Positions 23,700 to 36,700 of a DNA stretch of 64,000 nucleotides are shown in pieces. The notes below the pieces were generated by a model. The model did not search any database, was not told the DNA's origin, and saw only the letters and a list, made by a program, of their open reading frames with translations. The stretch spans positions 10,478,001-10,542,000 of the forward strand of contig OZ017805.1 in NCBI GenBank assembly GCA_963969395.1. The letters run 5' to 3'. The translations under genes and the position numbers were made by a program. The DNA is from Pseudoscleropodium purum (taxonomy: Eukaryota > Streptophyta > Bryopsida > Hypnales > Brachytheciaceae). Position 1 is the stretch's first letter; the number at the start of each line of letters is the position of its first letter.

Positions 23700-25630
23700 A
23701 AAACCAAGGCAATTCCAATTAGGTTTATTCAGGAAAAACTCAAGTTAGTTTAGTGTTTTAATTAGCTAATGTCACTTTGTAGGTAATTATATCTTTAATC
23801 TTAATATATTAGGGTATTTTGTATCTTTCATATTTTATTTAGGAATGGAAAGGAATTCTCTCTCTAGTTTCCGTCCAATTATAAATATAAATTTCTAACT
23901 ACTAAATCCGTCTCAATCTTATCTTAAGATAAAATATAAATTTAAAAAGTGTGAGTTAAAGGCACCTGCATCCACAAATCTCATACTTTGAATTCATTTA
24001 AATATATTACAAATATATTCATTTGCAACCTGCATCACACAATACATATTTGAACTTTGAAAATTCGATTTAACCGAGAACTCATCAATCGTTTTGCACA
24101 AATATCATTTCGCTTCGAAATCACTTTAAGCGCCAATGTCTTAATTACTTAAAGTAAATGTACCATATATCCTTTTTAGGAATTGAAAACAACCAAGGAC
24201 ATTGCTTAAGCAATTCTAAAATTTTCTTTAAAGAATCTATAATATGCTTTGTTAAATTATTTTAAATTATTTTGAATTCTTCCCTTATCAAGGCTCCGGT
24301 CTTTATTTGAAAATATTATTTCATCATTCAGCATCTCCAATTGATCTTTTTTTGTTGCAAATCATTTCCAACTTGTCTTCTATTGAATCTTTGCTCTTAT
24401 GCTCTATCTTAATGTTTTCCTTTTTAGTCTCACATTCTACTTTTGCGTAATTCAATTGATTACAAAATTTACATTGCTTCAATTTTAATTTAACAGGTTC
24501 TCTATCCATTTTACATCATTTGTATTCCAATCATATTAACTCTATAGTCAAGAAATTGATTTTTCTCAATAAAATATTGCTACAATATAGAAATTCTCTC
24601 AACTTGCACTTTAGGGAAACAATTTCACACACCAATATCACATAAGAATTTAAATATACATTCAAGCATTAATCCATGTACACATAACTTTAATTGGAAT
24701 ACCATTTGTTAATCATATGGATAATCATTCTATAATTAAAATGTACATCAATTATTTACAATTGTTCAATAATTTCTATTCACTAGAATTCTAAACTCAT
24801 TTCCCAATTCCAAATAAATCTCAATCCCTAAGTTTATTTCCAACATATATATCTACTTGTGACACAAAGATATTCCAATCTTTTAAATAAACATAATTAC
24901 CACTCACTGGAATTATTAAGTTTCAAAATAAAATCCAATCTTTGGATCACTCAATTCCAAACACTAGAATTATTAATTATTAACTTAATTTTTAACTTAA
25001 TATTTTGCTCTTCTTTACTTCAAATCTTGCTTTAAGCATTGACACAAAAATTCTCTTAAGAGATAAAATATAACCGATAGACAAACTCTACTTAAAATAT
25101 ATCAAATTCTCTTAAAGAGATTCTCCTTTATAAAATGCTCAAGGCAAAGAATACTTATGTATCACTTAAGTGAATATTAAATTATTCAATTTAATTGATT
25201 TTACATTCATAAAATACTCAAAGTAAAATATCATCAAAACTCAACTTCATGCTTAAGCAATAATCACTATCACTTATGTGAATAAAATAACTATGAATAA
25301 CACTTATGAATTTATAAATTAATACAACAATGAAAACAAAAAACACAACCTCACGTCCCGAATGCAATAAAAATTAAGGAGAGAAAATAATGAGAGAAGA
25401 GAAGACTATATATATATTACAATCCCTCATCAAACACCCCTTCCAATCGCTTGATAAAAACCCATCAAACTCACAACTGCTCAAGTCAAAAAGTCCTTTC
25501 ACACTTTAACTTCAATTATCACCATATTCACACTTAATTTCCAAAAAAACCTTGAACATTTAACCAGTTTCACATTCAAAACAACAAAATTAACTAAAAA
25601 GTAAATTGTCTTAACTATAGGTGTCGTCCA
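23700..25630. other. AT-rich intergenic
   Basis: A minus-strand 61-codon frame (24324-24509) contains a lone Cys-x2-Cys in a Lys/Glu-rich peptide but has no family resemblance. No repeat or gene supported. Confidence 0.45.
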
Positions 25631-25639
25631 CTTGATCGA

Positions 25640-26415
25640 ACAGCCAACACGAGGTGAGCATTGTCCACTTGATCAAATAGCCCGATCCTCTTGCTCCATC
25701 TTGACGTTGGTATGACCCACCATGCCTATCTTATTGCCTACAATCTTGTAGGCTTCTACATGTTGTTTCTTGCATTTCTTGCTCAAATACAATATGTTCT
25801 TGTTCTTCTACGCGTTTGTGTCTCTCTCCAAATGAGACAAGTAGAGGAACATTGTCGTCATCATCATCATTTGTCCATTCATCATTTGCATTTTGCATCA
25901 CAACCGAAGGTTGTTGTAGATAATCTCAATTAGACCACTTTGGCATGCAATCACTCAAGCCCATCCACTACGTATCTATTACGGCATTTGTGCAAGAGTC
26001 ATTCTCCAAATTGCGACCTAAAGTTGTGCGCCAATCTACGTCTTTGTAGAGTATGATCTATGTCCAAACCATGGCCATGATGTTATAATTCATTATATTC
26101 CATTTCACGCTCTTAATTGATAAAATTCAATGTACTTGTGAGTATCTTTATTTGAAGTGTTCACTTTGGCATGTGGACATTTGTCCTTCCCAACGGTGGG
26201 CTTGTATCTTTATATAGTCATGTGGCCAAAATTTAGAGAGATGTGTCATTTTCACGTACTTTTTGCACATTGTACAATCCTACACTTTCGTAGGTTCAAC
26301 TTCCCATCTTTGTTTACCTACACATAATGGGTCTTTCCAAGCTTTCCAATCAAAGTCTTGGAATTTTCCCTTTTGACTTCCTTTCTTTGGTGGTCTATCT
26401 TTTGGCATAATGAAG
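25640..26415 (-). pseudogene. hAT transposase N-terminal remnant, second copy
   Basis: The minus frame starts MPKDRPPKKGSQKGKF, then DWKAWKDPLCVGKQRW, a stop, DCTMCKKYVKMTHL and FWPHDYIKIQAHRWEGQ. The Cys-x2-Cys with downstream His residues fits a BED-type DNA-binding finger. Later blocks are DWRTTL, CMPKWSN, a six-residue aspartate run, SFGERHKRVEEQEHIVFE and a short Gly/Arg segment. These match 6200-6960 in order. It ends before the Tyr/Gly/Ser repeats. Several stops (for example after VEPTKV) show inactivity. The plus-strand frame 25691-25933 is only its antisense. Confidence 0.6.
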
Positions 26416-26559
26416 TCAAAGAGAATACAATGAAAAGATTACAAAATTGTAGTTAACTTTAACAACATAAGAAGAAAATGCTTTGTATTTAAAATGAAAT
26501 AAATTCAAGCACTTTAATTCATAAAAAGCTCTTCAAAAACCCAAATTATGTAATGATTT

Positions 26560-26935
26560 GTAAAAATGGGATATTCCAGCACAAGCATAGTTGTCCATAC
26601 AAAATTGAAAGGGGTGTACAAATTCTTGAAGGCACTGGTCTACCTACTCTAGAAGGGAATGATTGTGAAGAATGAGCTGTTCGTCGTGCCATTTATAGCT
26701 TTTGATAGCATATTAGGCAAAGTAAACGGATTGGATGGCCACTCAACGAACGGCTAGATCCTATGGACCATGTTAGTCCGCGGATTGATCTCAAAGACAG
26801 GTATGACAGGCAAACATACCAAATAGATGACGTCGTAGACTGCTACTTCAAAACGTCTACTTGATGGACAAATGGATTAAGTGGACTGGGCAAATGGGTA
26901 TACGTGCAGATAGGTCCGACAACTTCAATTGTTCA
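26560..26935 (-). repeat. Decayed CGTC/GTCTAC-rich 5' region of the hAT copy
   Basis: Lies directly upstream (minus orientation) of the zinc-finger remnant. Read in reverse complement it runs parallel with 5660-6030, including ctataaatgg-like and ctctagaa...ccagtgcc words. CpG words are mostly TpG/CpA. The outer end near 26935 (gaagttgt in reverse) matches 5665. Confidence 0.5.
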
Positions 26936-27884
26936 AAATTTGAAAATATTACTTGAGTGTTTCAAGAAAAAAAATGTTACTTGAGTTTATGAAGCTCAAC
27001 CTATTTTAGTATTTGTGAACCATTGAACCAAGAATGAGAAATGATACATTCCTTTCTCTTCACAAATTCACATTGGAATTCAAAAATTATTTTTAATATA
27101 TATTGTTTTAATTTGTGAACAAATGGAAGAATCATTCACCATTGCAATTTTCTATATTTTGAACTTCACCTATATTTTTAAATTCACAAAGATTATATAT
27201 TCAAACATGGAATTATTATTTTTTGGGGTTTTTTTTTTCTCCTTATTATTCAACAATTGCCCATAAGGCTTGCTTGTTATGTATTTTAATTTTTTATGCA
27301 ATGGTTCTTCTATTTGAATTGCTAAAAAATATTATAAAAAAGACTATTAATTACTAATGTAAATGATATAGTAAGTCATCCTGACCAAAATCAAAAACAT
27401 TTCAACGTAATCTTGCCTTCAATAATTCTCTATTGCTTTCTTTATATTAAAACCATATTTCCTTAAAATATACTAGCACATAATTGCGTGGAAAAATCAA
27501 TGAATATTACATATTATATATATATATATATGGTCTTCATCGACCAAAAAAAAGTGCAATGATTGTGGTTGTTTTCTTGCACCATTTCTCTACAAAATCC
27601 ATAAACATTGTGTCAAGAAATAGTAGACTACTCAAAACTTAGAATATACACAAAGATATCAAATGCACTATGCATGTACGGAAATAAATTCAATTATTCA
27701 ATTACATTTATTTTCTTCAAGTTCTACGATTGCATGAATGAAATTATTTTATCTTAATACACATTAAATTCATTGAAGTTACATTTGAGTATTGAAAGTT
27801 CTTTTAATTATATTCTTTTATTTTCAATACAATAATTAGAATTTACAATAGTGGTTTACGTCATATTTATAGCTTTGTGTTTTT

Positions 27885-28090
27885 AAATATCAAAGCCTTG
27901 AATGCCTTTTGTGCATATGTTTTGAATGCCTTTTGTTCATATGTTTTGAATGCCTTTTGAATGTTCATATGTTTTTAAATATCAAAGCCTTGAATGCCTT
28001 TTGTTCATATGTTTTTAAATATCAAAGCCTTGAATGCCTTTTGTGCATATGTTTTGAATGCCTTTTGAATGCCTTTTGTTCAATATGTGA
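27885..28090 (+). repeat. Minisatellite of CTTGAATGCC / TTTTGTTCATATG modules
   Basis: The modules aaatatcaaagccttgaatg, ccttttgttcatatg and ccttttgtgcatatg alternate irregularly about nine times. Open frames through it (27909-28133) arise only from the repetition. Confidence 0.8.
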
Positions 28091-28911
28091 ATATGCATCA
28101 ATATGTGAATTTAAAATAAATAATGATTTCTGAATCCAAACAATTACATAAAGAATCCCTATTTCAATGGGAGGCAAATGTGGTGGTCTTGAATTTAAGA
28201 TAAAAAGATAAATCAAAGATTCTTTGAACCTTGTACACATTAAGCATATGCAGCAAGAAGATATAATTTACCACTTGGGAATTTACTACATTTTTCTATA
28301 TGGATTACTTTAGGAAAAGTAACAATGCATTTGATTATCATAGTATTTGTTGAAATTCTCTACGCAAAAGATAGATTCATTTGAATGATTTTAGTATTTT
28401 TCATTTATTAATGTAACAAACTAAATTCTATATATCTATAATAAAAAATCATAAATATAAATTCAAAAGTCTTGCATCAATTCAGCAATCCAATCTAAGA
28501 ATTATAAATGTTTTAGAAATAATATCTTGCTCATTTCAATTAATTAATTTTTTAATGAACATTATGTTTGCTTTTGTTTTCCTTCTATTTTGAACCTTTT
28601 TAAAAAAAAATTAATATTAAAGTACTTCTCCCATAAAAAAAATTGAAATTACTAAAGAAATGAATATAGCACATGTATGTAAAGTTCTTACCCAACATTT
28701 TTCTACTTTTGAAAAAATTGAAAATAGGATTTAAAATTTCAAAGACTTTATATTCATTTCAAAAATGTAATGTGTCCTTAATTAATATCATAATCTTTAA
28801 ATCCATTGTAGTGTTTTTTTGGTTATGTACTTTTGCATATTTTGTTTTTCTTTGATTTGCTAACAATGTGAAAGAAATTGATAAACTTTACAAAACATTA
28901 TCTTCATGGCA

Positions 28912-29000
28912 GTTGGACAGGATTTTGGATTTTGGCATCAAATAAACATTGCATGTCACATGTCGTGTATGACAAATGTTGAGTATGCATGACATTTTGG
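28912..29000 (+). repeat. Short dispersed repeat, copy 2
   Basis: Second copy of 15896-15985; see the shared blocks gttggacaggatttt, aacattgcatgtcacatgtcg and tatgacaaatgt. Confidence 0.55.
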
Positions 29001-29469
29001 GATTCTAAAGGCATATTTCATAGTTGAGGCAATTTAGAATATAATATGTATTTATCAAATTAGAATGCTTTAATAAAATGGAATATTAATATGTCAAAAT
29101 TGTAACTATTGAATCTTTATTGAGAAAGTCAACTTTATAGTTGACTTTATTAAACAAACTGTGTCTAATTTGTCAAGTTGTCTTTGTGTTTGACAAGACA
29201 ACTAGGCTTCATGGTGAACTTCGAGAAAATCCCTACTGTCTTCTAAAAGGCCTTTAATATTTAGAGGGTTAAGATCATTACAAATCAAACATATTCCACA
29301 CATTGCAATGAAAATATGGGTAACAAAGATAGAGTTTAGAGTTTAGATTTTATGATTAAAATGTTTAAAAAATGAGGGATACATTAGTGATTCGTCTTCA
29401 TTTATCATTGATACATTGGGTGCTTGTCCTTTGAATGATACCACCATTTTGAAGCATTAGTGGTACATT

Positions 29470-29800
29470 GGATGGCTACAGTGGACACTTGGACAAACAC
29501 TTATACGTCACAGGTAGTCTGTGTAGCAAACAGTCATGTAGCTGTTCACCTCAAAGGACACCGTTCGTTCATATGGCGAACGGCATGACAGGGCCAATGG
29601 ACGGATGCAAACTACGATCTGGGCGGACAATTAACACTTGCAAATAGGACCCAAGCGAGTAGATGGCCTTGGAGTTTCCACGTGAACAGCACCCAAAGGC
29701 AGATAAGTTCGCGTTCACTATCAAAGCAGACCACATTAGTCCAAGTGACGGACGCATAGTCTAAGGCAGGTCCGGTGGTGAATGCCATCTAGATTTGGTG
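29470..29800. repeat. Decayed CGTCC/GGACG-rich segment
   Basis: A GC-richer island with gaacggc, atggacggatg, cgatctgggcggaca and gtgacggacgca, words shared with the intact hAT elements (compare gatctgggcgtccgcc). The ends are not recognisable. Confidence 0.45.
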
Positions 29801-30294
29801 GTGGATGACTATAACGGGGGAATGACTCCTCACATTTTTTCACTTCAATTCTCCTTCAGTGCCAAGATGGATGTGTTATTGTTGCTTTAAGAGCCAGTTG
29901 CTCCTATATGATGGAAAATTGAGGTCCACTATCTTTTGTTACTGGTTTACAGTTATAGATTCATTGATGTGCATACTTTATTTGAATGTCACATGCAATA
30001 TTAATTTCATTTAAATTGGTCATAAATTCCAACTGGCAATCATGAGTGGTTAAAGTGATTGAAGTATTGATGAGATGACTTTAGCTACTGAAGCCAAAAA
30101 AAGTCCAAAGCAAAGGGGGTCACACATGGGCTTCACTTTGACATTTTAGATGATCTTACGATTAAAATGAAGAGCTATTGGGAGGAGGAAGTGAAGTATT
30201 AGACATTGAGAATATGTACGTAGTATGTCAAAATGTACCACATTGACAAGTTGTGGCCTCAAGACTCACACAAAAGTCATACATGGGATTATTC

Positions 30295-31590
30295 TTGTAA
30301 ACCATTATGAGTCTCAGTTTCGTCACCTAGAACTTAGTATTTGTTTTTTTAATTTCCTATAGGTTTTAAGTGTGGTTTTAGGTATTAAAAGACTAGAAAC
30401 ATGTGTTGGGCCAAAACTTGTGTTGTACATGCTAATACCCACCCCTGATCACTTTACACCTAGTTTTATATAAATACAATACAAATTTGCATGTAAATAG
30501 GGCGGAAATCGACCTTTGGTAAATAGTAAGTGTATTAAGTAGAAACTACATGATTATCTACACTTATTTGTACAATGAGACACAAATTGGCTAAAATTGG
30601 TCAAAGGGAATTTTATAAGAATCCTACAATAGATTTTTTGTAATAGGTTTCAGTTTCCCCATTCCATCGATGAAATAGTAGAAACCCCAATTGTTAGCCT
30701 ACAAGTGGAGAAACTCAAACTAGAGCTTCAAAGGGCATCTACAACTTAAGTATAGTGATTTGAAGCAGGATTCTTGTGAAGAGTCCAATAGTGCAATCAC
30801 TTTGCCAAGATTTTTTTTTTGTAGAAGATTCTCTATTCATCGAAAGTTAAAGGAGGTAGTGAGATTTGTACTTCTTTTCCACATGTGCAAGGTAAGAATG
30901 TAAACTTGCACATCTCTTAAGGACCTCTATGAGAGGTTCCCTTAAAAGTCTCAATTTTTCTGATCACCTCAAATCTTTTCCCAAGTTATCAACCGCTAGA
31001 ATTTAACATAGTAAAATTGTGGAAATTACTATGAGTGCGTTAAAATCTCACTAAAAATTAGTATAACTTTTTTTATGTTGATAAAGTACTCCGACAAGTT
31101 TCTTGACATTCCGATAGCGAGACGTGCTAAAATTGACAACATCCTCCGAAACCAACAAATTTGAAGATCAAATGCAACATTGACTGGCTTATCGGAAGTA
31201 CATGACATCGGAATAAAACAAACTTAGGGTCTTTTCTTACTCCCTTGAACTTAGCTAGAAGCCTAAGCTAGTTATTTTTGACTAAAAGTGAAAACTCTAA
31301 AATTTGGGTTTTTCCCCATTTTGAATTTTTAGTCATCGGTAAGATTCTTTAGGTTTTTGAGGTTGGAAAAAAGGGTGAAGGGTCCCTTATACTAAAAATA
31401 GCCTTCTAAAGCCATTGGCACAATCCATTTGTGATTTGGAGCATCCCCAAACGTTAGAAATTAGATCCAACATAGAAGTCAAAATTAAAATGATTAAGTT
31501 GAAAAATCTTATGTGATAAGGTTACCAAGTAAGAATTGGAGGAGATGAGGCCCTTGGGAAAGTATTTAAGGGCTCTCATTTCTCTCCCAA
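30295..31590 (+). repeat. 1.3-kb dispersed repeat, copy 1
   Basis: Collinear with 48255-49640 on the same strand. Shared blocks are gagtctcaatt/gtctcagttt, taggttttaagtgtggtttt, acatgtaaataag, ttgtacaatgaga, aaatagtagaaaccc, gagaaactcaaactagag and ccttctgaagccattgg, ending in aagagtatttaagggctct. TATTTAAG could be a TATA box of a terminal repeat. No coding content recognised. Confidence 0.65.
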
Positions 31591-32234
31591 ATCACCCCTT
31601 AGGTTCATTTTCAACTGTTGTATTTCATTCAGGTCCATTTGTTTGGATTTTTGGCCAATTAGGCTACGTTGCCAAATTCTCTTGTTTTTGGGGCATTTTA
31701 GGCCCTATTGCAATTCTTATTCAATCTCTCTTGAAGGACATTGGGGTCCCTTTAAGTTCGGCCTTGAGATTGTCTAGTTTAAGTATCTTGATATTGATGT
31801 GTGTGATTTTGTATTTAAAATTCTTGTACTAATTCTAGAAAATTCCTCCTTTGTACCTTGGCAATTCCGTTTAGGGGGACCTCTAGTGCTTGCAATCACG
31901 TTTGAAACTCCAAGTTATATGTTGAGTATTCTTTGCCTAGACCTTGATTTAGATTAATGTTATTAATAAGGCTCTACCTTCAAACGGCGAAGCTTTAGTC
32001 TTAAGTGGATTATTTAAGACATTGTAATCCTTTATCATAAGCTTGGTCAAGAATTGTGAAAGAGGCATGAGTTCTTCCTTGTTTACGTCTTAGTTGGGAT
32101 TACAAAGAATTAGACAAAAAGAATTGTTATTATAAAAGTTGGTCCAAAGGCCCCCAATTTCTCCCTTGAGATATCGATTGGGCTATTTGAGTCTAGCCGT
32201 GGATTAGACCAAAAGAGGGCCCCAACACTTATTG
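31591..32234. other. Non-coding flank between repeat and array
   Basis: It may belong to the same repeat as 30295-31590, since the other copy ends near here. No gene supported. Confidence 0.35.
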
Positions 32235-33012
32235 AGGCCACCCACTAAGGGGATCTCCGGTACTCACTATGTCTTTGGGTATCATGGGGAGTTCTCTCCA
32301 GTTGGCTTGGGTTGCCTTAAACTCTAGCCTAAAAAGGTCTCGGCACTCATTAGGCCCTGATTCAACACTAAGGAGTCTACGACACTCACTAGACCCTAGG
32401 TCAGTATTGAAGAGGGCTTGCTATCCACTTTGGGGGGCTTTGACACTCATTGGGTCTTCGGGTATTAGAAGAGAGGGTCCTCTCTAGTTGGTTCAAGTTG
32501 CCTTGTCTTTGGGTATCAGGGGGATTCTCCTTAGTTGGTTCGAGCTGCCTTGTCTTTAGGTATTAAGGAGGATTTCTCAAGTTGGTTTGAATTGCCTTGT
32601 CTCCAAATATCAGTAAGGCAAGGTTTCTCTCAAGTTGGATCAGTTGCCTTGTCTCCGGGTATTAGAGGGTGTCTTTAGTTGGGTCAGTTGCCTTGTTTCC
32701 GAGCATTAGACAAGGTTGTTTTAAGTTGGATTGGGCTACCTTGTCGCTGGGTACCAAGAGGAGGTCCTCTCATAAGGTATGGACTGGGTTGTCGTAAGTT
32801 CCAACCTAAGGAAGTCTCAACATTCATTGGGCCCTGATTCAGCACTAAAGAGGTCTTGACATTCACTAGACCCTAATTTGGCACTCATTAGGCCGTAATT
32901 TGGCATTGAGGAGGTCTCAACACTCATTGGTCCTAATTCGGCATTGAAGAGATCTTGGCATTCATTGGGCCCTAATTCGGCACTCACTAGGCCCTGATTC
33001 GATATTGAGGGG
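32235..33012 (+). repeat. Imperfect tandem array (ccttgtctttgggtat and ggccctaattcggcac units)
   Basis: The first part (about 32235-32800) repeats a module tagttggttcgagctgcctt / gtctttgggtatcaggg every 45-60 bases. The second (32800-33012) repeats a ~35-60-base module ggcactcattaggccctaat / ttcggcattgaggaggtctc. The array is interrupted at 33012 and resumes at 36576. Confidence 0.75.
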
Positions 33013-36000
33013 TGTGGAAGCATGAAAACTCAGACCAAATAGAATTAGACTAGAATAGGATTAGGATATCCTCAAAATTTATTATTTTTGAATAAAATAT
33101 AGGGAATCCGGTTTCATTAGGGATATTCTTAGAATAATGAGTTTTCGGATTTCCAGAATTATTCTGGATGTCATGAAATTGGATTTGAGATAGATCCAGA
33201 ATCCAAAAAAAATTTGGATGAAGAGAACCTATGGCTTAGACTTCCAGTCTAGGGAACTAGAGCACCATTATAGGAATAGTCTCCTATCCGTTTTCCTCAT
33301 GGAACTGTTAGCCACTCGTCAAGTACTTAAGCCCATTGCTACTCCATTTTTCTTCCTCTTCGTTTGTTGAACTCCATATGCGTATAGTTGAATGAAAGAG
33401 TGGTGCATGACTTAGCAATCATGCCAAGGAGAGAAGGAAGAGGTTGGTGCCGTTTGTACAAGATTAGGTTTTCTAATGTTAGTACCTCATAGAGGACGGT
33501 GGAAATCCGTAGCCCTGCAAATTAGTGGTTACGGCCCAAAAAGGTCTATCTTGTCAATCCTTCCAACCCAAATAGTTGGAAGCAACTAGTGGAAGATCTA
33601 ATGTGTATTGGGTGTGTCAAGCTTTTACAAAAGCCTTGGAACATCAAGAATGAAGAGATGATTTAGGATCTCATCTATGAGGTTCCAAATTAGTACGAGT
33701 TGATAGTTAGAGGTTGACCCGCAACTTGGATGGAAGATGTTTAGGCAGACGTATATTCATTCAAAAAGAGCAAATTCAAATTAGCTTCCAAACCGGATAA
33801 ATATGCAAGCGATAAATTCCGGAGTCCAGCTAATGCAAAGGAGGGTTATGCCATTAGTAAGTGTAGGAATGAGAGGTATAGGTGGGTGCTAGAGTTTCTG
33901 ATTCCGCTCCTTTATCTGGAAAAGCCTACTTGGGTTACGGTCTCGGTGGCCAATACCATCTTTAGGGTGGTGGAAAATAGGATTGTGCATTGGGAAAGGG
34001 TAATCGCAGGTGTAGTTTCCAAGTTGATTGAGCATGTATTGAGGGGAAAACAAAACCCTGTCAGCCCATACCTATTTCACCTCTACCACCACAAGGAGGT
34101 CTTCAATGGCCAAAAGACAATTCAGTATGACACTAGGCTGAAGATTTTGGAGTATGACCTCGCGGATGAGGTGGAAAAAGATTAGTTGGAATTCAAAGAA
34201 GGAGGACATCCAGAAGAAAAAATTGTCATTGAAGAAGTCCTTGGATCTGACAGCACAAGGGAAATTATCAACTCTGGAAAGGGAAAAGCCTAGCTAAATT
34301 CTGGATCCAGAAGAAGAGCTGGATTTCTTTGAAGTCAGAATCCAAAGGATGTAGTAGGCCCAGTAGATGCACAACAATATGGCAGATCTCCTACTCTACA
34401 TTTTTGGTGAGTTAAAGGTGGATTTAGACTCTAGACAAAATCAGACAACAACCAAATCTAGAAGTGTTGCGCAAAAAGGAAGAGCAGATCCAAAAATTGG
34501 AGAAGGAACAATATGACCTCCAATCTCAATTAGATTGGATGGAAGGTGAGCTAGCGACAACAAGGCAAAAGGGAATGGATGTTCTCCAACTCGTTGACAG
34601 TCTAAAAGAATTGCTCTAGCAACTAGAGCATATTGTGATCAGATCTAACTTTTACAACACCTAGTTGGTCAATGAAGGCCATATAAGTAGATCAAAGGTG
34701 GTGATGATCCTAGTCAACTTTGAAGCTTGAATGGTGTTATATTGAAGAAAATGCACAAGTTGTTGGGACATCTAGATCTGGATAAGGCCATAGACTTATC
34801 ATAATTTTTGAAAGTCCCTAGTAACTTATTCGAAAGGACTTCAATCAAATAGACTTTGGTCTAGTAGACTTCCAGTGTTCCAGGTGAGCCACAATCAAAA
34901 GGATTGAAGTCTCTTTTGACTCCATCTATAGGTCCTTCAATGAGTCAAGTACGGCCACCACCAACAAAGAAGGTGATACCTCGAGTTTGATAAGGAGCAA
35001 AGTAGGAGATCTGTTTCGGTACAACAAGTAGTTTCCATCTAGCCAAGCCTTTCGTCAAGTCAACAGGTTACAACTAGAAAATTCAAGATGTCTGGATTGA
35101 ACGTTTGCGGCAATCTAAATGACTAGATTAGTACCAAGACAAATCTAGCCTGGTCCCATCCGGAAGATTTCTCTCACATGTAACACCCATCATCCAAACG
35201 AGACTGCATGGAGATTGATTTGAGTAAATCGTCGTAAGTGAAGGATCCGATGATTGAAGAAATAGAAGATTTCGATGAGGAAGAGTTGAAGACTGGATCT
35301 AAATTGAAAATAGAGGAAGAAGATTTGCCTCCATCCATCCAATGCAAGATTTAGACCTAGGCGGCAGTCAAGGTGATTCCAACGAAGGCCTTTGCGAAGA
35401 TACCAGGTTTTCAAAGCGGGAGCAGTTCAAAGAAGGCATGTAGGAACAAATAGTTAGTAGGTTACCTTTAGTTAGTTAGAATTTTTATTTTTAGATTCCG
35501 GAATGGGTTTTCTATGCGTGGGCTTGGGTTTTGAATTTCTTGGAACAACTAGCCTTTGCCTTTTTGGTTTTTTTGGAGGCAAATTGTTGTGTAGTTGTCT
35601 TGATTTTGGAAGTGACTTTCTGACTTTTTGGCTTTTGGGTTTTAATATTGGTTTTCATTTTAAAGGAGGGCAAGGTTGTTGCCTTCTCATTCCATTCTAG
35701 TGCATTTTCAAATTGTATTTCGTTCTATTTTTTAATTTGAGCCATCAAGTAGACATTTTGGCTCCGACTTTGTACATAGATTGTTGTAAGTTTGTTCATT
35801 GGAGTGTTGAGATGTAAGGACGGGTGAGGAGGAATTTAGATCTTAGGTAACTGTGCTAGATTGAGAGAGTATGTTTGTGATAGGGTTGGACTTGTGAATG
35901 AGGACTTGTAGGTGGTACCTTTGAACTATTAGAATGGTAATCCAGTTAAGCCAAAGAGTGGTGTGAAAGCAGGTCCGAAATCAAGTATAATTTTGTGTGG

Positions 36001-36575
36001 AGATTAGCAACCACCATCAAAAATCCCTACTCATTAGAAGGTCTGTCAACTACATGATTAGTCCAGCAACTAGGAAAACTGTCCTTTGTTGGTTCCAGGT
36101 GTCTTGAATCTATTGTTGTAGTGGAAGTGATTGGATGTAGTCCTAAGTGACCTGCTTGATGGATCAGACATCCAAAAAGTTGTAAGGGTGTTAACTATTC
36201 TTCTCTACCACGACACATTGATTTGCTTGTGTGGTTGTTTGTTTTAGTAAGACTAGAGAGTGTGAGAAACCAGAGTGGTGAAGTTCCTACCCTTCTAAAG
36301 ATCAATAGCAGACCCTCTGATGATAAAATAGAGGAATAGAAAACCAGTAAAGTGAAGCGATGAAACCGGAATCCGAGTGTAGACGGAACTAAATAGGATT
36401 TCGAAAAGTAACCGAAACTGGAAAAGAAGAAAGGGAATAGACGAATCGGAAATAGAGGAGATTTAGATACTATAGTTTGCAACAACATCCTAGAATCTCT
36501 TGGGACAATATTTTGAGTCATTTTAACACATTTGTGTGTTATAAGGATACTTATGCCTAGACCATGCGTATGATA
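33013..36575 (+). mobile_element. Retroelement-like insertion, copy C (3563 bp, 5-bp target duplication)
   Basis: The element interrupts a tandem array. The left junction is gatattg-agggg/TGTGGAAGC and the right junction GCGTATGATA/agggg-tcttagc, so agggg (33008-33012, 36576-36580) is a 5-bp target duplication, and removing the insertion restores the array module gatattgaggggtcttagc. It starts TG and ends TA (CA in copy B). 5-bp duplication and TG..CA ends are LTR-retrotransposon features, but I could not see matching terminal repeats by eye. Inside lie a leader to about 33420, a decayed reading frame (33421-35430) and the 1.1-kb tail shared with copies A and B. Confidence 0.75.
33421..35430 (+). 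pseudogene. Element-encoded protein, decayed (unrecognised, possibly gag-like)
   Basis: The frame opens MPRREGRGWCRLYK and continues with stops; 33886-34185 is open for 99 codons (YLEKPTWVTVSVANTIF, RIVHWERVIAGVV, HLYHHKEVFNGQ). Later parts are Lys/Glu-rich (KGGHPEEK-like) and coiled-coil-like, then a Ser-rich end homologous to 8060-8620. There is no protease, reverse transcriptase or integrase motif, so the element is non-autonomous or this is only a structural (gag-like) protein. Stops mostly fall at TAG/TAA where Gln is plausible. Confidence 0.4.
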
Positions 36576-36700
36576 AGGGGTCTTAGCACTCATTGGGCTC
36601 TAATTTGGCACTGAGAGGAACTCGGTACTCATAGGGGCTATGGAGGCTTCAATTAGGGGTCTCTTTGGGGAAGAGGCCAGTGGTCCTAATTTAAGCAATA
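36576..36700 (+). repeat. Continuation of the 32.2-33.0 kb tandem array
   Basis: tcttagcactcattgggctc, taatttggcactgag and ctcggtactca are further units of the same module, separated from the main array only by the insertion. Confidence 0.75.

Larger units (their letters stand above)
26936..29460. other. AT-rich intergenic
   Basis: Holds a minisatellite (27885-28090), a dispersed repeat copy (28912-29000) and a short TA run near 27520. No gene supported. Confidence 0.5.

Noticed and set aside
23239..23748. Several 67-109-codon frames on both strands
   Set aside because: They run through the CpG-rich hAT element and its GC-rich flanks, where stop codons are scarce by composition; frames overlap on both strands and have no family resemblance.
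25691..25933. 80-codon plus-strand frame with a His run
   Set aside because: Antisense of the aspartate run of the minus-strand hAT remnant.
27909..28133. Cys/Phe-rich 74-codon frame
   Set aside because: It is produced by the minisatellite modules; the peptide merely mirrors the DNA repeat.
33013..33390. Proposed 5' LTR matching the 3' end at 36200-36575
   Set aside because: Only short shared words (tatgcgta, ttgaat after the end); no sustained similarity by eye, so terminal repeats were not claimed.
36195..36593. 132-codon minus-strand frame
   Set aside because: Antisense to the conserved element tail, crosses the element end and the target duplication.
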